Of a stretch of 14,744 nt of DNA, positions 13,520 to 14,744 are shown piece after piece. The notes under the pieces are model-generated. The model was not told the origin of the DNA. It was given only the letters and a program-made list of their open reading frames with translations, and did no database searches. The DNA lies in NCBI GenBank assembly GCA_002483425.1, contig DLHW01000002.1, positions 107,856 to 122,599 of the forward strand, read 5' to 3'. The stretch comes from Methylococcaceae bacterium UBA7658 (lineage in GTDB: Bacteria > Pseudomonadota > Gammaproteobacteria > Methylococcales > Methylomonadaceae). Position numbers and translations under genes: made by a program. The first letter of the stretch is position 1. Every line of letters begins with the position of its first letter.

Positions 13520-13535
13520 CCTTTTATTAAAAGGA
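13519..13535. promoter_or_regulatory. Palindrome at the LuxR-type gene promoter
   Basis: TCCTTTT (13519-13525) and AAAAGGA (13529-13535) are exact inverted repeats around ATT. Overlapping the expected transcription start, it could be an operator for autoregulation. As RNA it could be a leader hairpin upstream of the ribosome site. It might also act as a weak terminator for read-through from uvrD. Confidence 0.4.
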
Positions 13536-13582
13536 ATATTGTGAAATAAGGAGAAATCGATAAGCCAAAAAAAGAGGTGGCT

Positions 13583-14692
13583 ATGAAACACAGCAAATCG
13601 ATGGCGTATCTTCGTCAACTGTGTTGTTTGGGGCTGGGGAAAGATACCGTGATTCCGGAGTTTCTCGATGCTGTGCGGGATGTGATTCCTTCAAATAATA
13701 ACTTGCTGACTCGTTTGGATGAAAACGGCGTACCGGTTGAAGTCATTATCAATCTATTTTTGCCTGATATAATTAGCAGTGCAAGGAGAATTGCTTCCTT
13801 AATTTATACTTCTGAGCGTGTACGTCTATTTAATCAAGTATTCAAGATTAACCATATTCTTACCGAAGAAATATTCTACGCCGATAAATTTTGCCGAAAT
13901 GATTTTTATCATTTGGTATTAAAACCTTGTGAACAGCATTATTATGTCTTGGTGCCTATTTATCTTAACCGGAAAATAGTCGAAGTACTTTGGCTTTGTC
14001 GGCCGATTTCCGATAAGCCGTTTAATAAAAAAGAACAAAAACTAGGCGCCCAATTATCCCCGTACCTAAACCATGCGCTGCAAAAGCGCCCCGATGCCGA
14101 GATAAGCTACGCCGATGGCGGTTTAACTAGCTTGTTGATTGCCAATACCCAAGGGGAAATCGTCTATCTAGGTCAGGATGCCGAGCGTTTATTGACGCTG
14201 GCGACCCAGTTACAATGTTTTAAGGGCGGCGAGCGATATAAACTTCGCTTACCGCCAGCGCTAGTTAACTTGTGCCGGAACCTCGACGGCATATTCAGAG
14301 GCCAACCCGCCATGCCGCCGTCATTTACGCTTACTAATCCGCGCGGTAGGTTTGTATTTAGCGCTTACTGGTTGAATAAATTAAACCGGGAGCCGGGTAA
14401 GTTAATCGGCATTACGATTCAGCACCAAGAACCGCAAGATCTCGTGGTCATGCGGGCGTTAAAAGACAGCGGATTATCCCCGGTGCAGCAACAGGTCTGT
14501 TTGTGTGTCACACAGGGTTTAAGCAACGAGCAGATCGGGAAAAAGCTAAGTATCCGATTATCGACCGTAAAAGACCATGTCCACAAAATCCTCACGCGCT
14601 TGTCGCTGCAAAATCGCAACGAAATAGTGATTAAATTGCTGGATTCGCGCGCTTTGCATCGAGACACGAAACCTTACTCACAGCTGTTCTAA
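13583..14692 (+). CDS. LuxR-family helix-turn-helix transcriptional regulator
   Basis: The 369-residue product (371 if the upstream GTG at 13577 is used) has a C-terminal LuxR/GerE helix-turn-helix at about 298-352: LSPVQQQVCLCVTQGLSNEQ, IGKKLSIRLSTVKDHVHKIL and TRLSLQNRNEIVIKLL. The roughly 295 residues before it show no receiver-domain motif. A PAS/GAF-like sensory region is possible (LLIANTQGEIVYLG near 185-200), so the signal is unlikely to be a phospho-relay. GAGGT lies 4 bases before ATG 13583, whereas no suitable site precedes the GTG, hence the chosen start. It follows uvrD by about 190 bases and has its own promoter candidate. The targets are unknown. Confidence 0.85.
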   Translation: MKHSKSMAYLRQLCCLGLGKDTVIPEFLDAVRDVIPSNNNLLTRLDENGVPVEVIINLFLPDIISSARRIASLIYTSERVRLFNQVFKINHILTEEIFYADKFCRNDFYHLVLKPCEQHYYVLVPIYLNRKIVEVLWLCRPISDKPFNKKEQKLGAQLSPYLNHALQKRPDAEISYADGGLTSLLIANTQGEIVYLGQDAERLLTLATQLQCFKGGERYKLRLPPALVNLCRNLDGIFRGQPAMPPSFTLTNPRGRFVFSAYWLNKLNREPGKLIGITIQHQEPQDLVVMRALKDSGLSPVQQQVCLCVTQGLSNEQIGKKLSIRLSTVKDHVHKILTRLSLQNRNEIVIKLLDSRALHRDTKPYSQLF

Positions 14693-14737
14693 CGAAAGCG
14701 CTATTTTTATTCCGATTAAATTTGGCTCTAGACTATC

Positions 14738-14742
14738 AGGAG
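14738..14742 (+). promoter_or_regulatory. Shine-Dalgarno of a gene beginning beyond the window
   Basis: AGGAG sits two bases before the window end, about 45 bases past the LuxR-type stop. It suggests a further + strand gene just outside, possibly co-transcribed with the regulator. No start codon is visible. Confidence 0.4.
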
Positions 14743-14744
14743 AC

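Noticed and set aside
14690..14720. Terminator after the LuxR-type gene (AGCGCT followed by ATTTTTATT)
   Set aside because: The six-base palindrome has no loop and cannot form a stable hairpin. A ribosome site follows closely, so read-through to the next gene is as likely.
1..14744. CRISPR array, insertion sequence or toxin-antitoxin pair
   Set aside because: No regularly spaced repeats, no transposase motifs with terminal repeats, and no recognisable toxin or antitoxin were seen.

Overview
The window looks like a chromosomal segment of a gammaproteobacterium. The cutA-dsbD-fxsA neighbourhood, a full-length UvrD and a class I tRNA cluster all fit that. The LuxR-type regulator beside uvrD and the moderately AT-rich coding style suggest a methanotroph-like lineage (Methylococcales). 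That finer placement is a guess from family resemblance and no search was run.

Layout. (1) Bases 1-335 are the end of a tRNA cluster on the + strand: the 3' half of a probable tRNA-Arg, a tRNA-Arg(TCT) whose acceptor stem carries two C.A mismatches, a tRNA-His(GTG) and an intrinsic terminator. (2) Bases 336-1043 hold no convincing intact gene, only short minus-strand open frames that may be remnants, then a long hairpin terminator. (3) Bases 1044-5492, minus strand, are a compact four-gene capsule export operon in the order kpsM-kpsT-kpsE-kpsD (kpsM first). It encodes an ABC permease, its ATPase, an inner-membrane/periplasmic co-polymerase and an outer-membrane export protein. (4) Bases 5493-5867 form the kpsM upstream region, with a perfect 10-bp-arm palindrome and an orphan + strand coding fragment. 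(5) Bases 5868-6926 encode a PAPS-dependent sulfotransferase-like protein on the minus strand. (6) Bases 7238-10292, minus strand, are the overlapping operon cutA-dsbD-tlpA for periplasmic thiol-redox work. Its DsbD has two tandem N-terminal alpha domains instead of one. (7) Bases 10401-10835 are fxsA (+), convergent with a small DUF2892 membrane protein (10894-11112, -). (8) Bases 11222-13390 are uvrD (+), and 13577/13583-14692 a LuxR-type regulator (+). A Shine-Dalgarno sequence at the right edge announces another + gene.

How the genes fit together. The kps proteins would carry a finished polysaccharide from the cytoplasm to the cell surface. No glycosyltransferase, Kdo-linker (KpsC/KpsS) or precursor gene lies here, so synthesis must be encoded elsewhere. 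The sulfotransferase next door could decorate that polymer, but this rests on proximity alone. DsbD would pass electrons from cytoplasmic thioredoxin across the membrane to periplasmic acceptors, of which the co-transcribed TlpA-like protein is a natural one. cutA, dsbD and fxsA are also near neighbours in E. coli.

I did not find a clearly new multi-gene system, CRISPR array, insertion sequence or prophage. The most unusual items are the duplicated DsbD alpha domain, the mismatched tRNA-Arg acceptor stem, the palindrome at the kps promoter, and several short unrecognised open frames with gene-like features.
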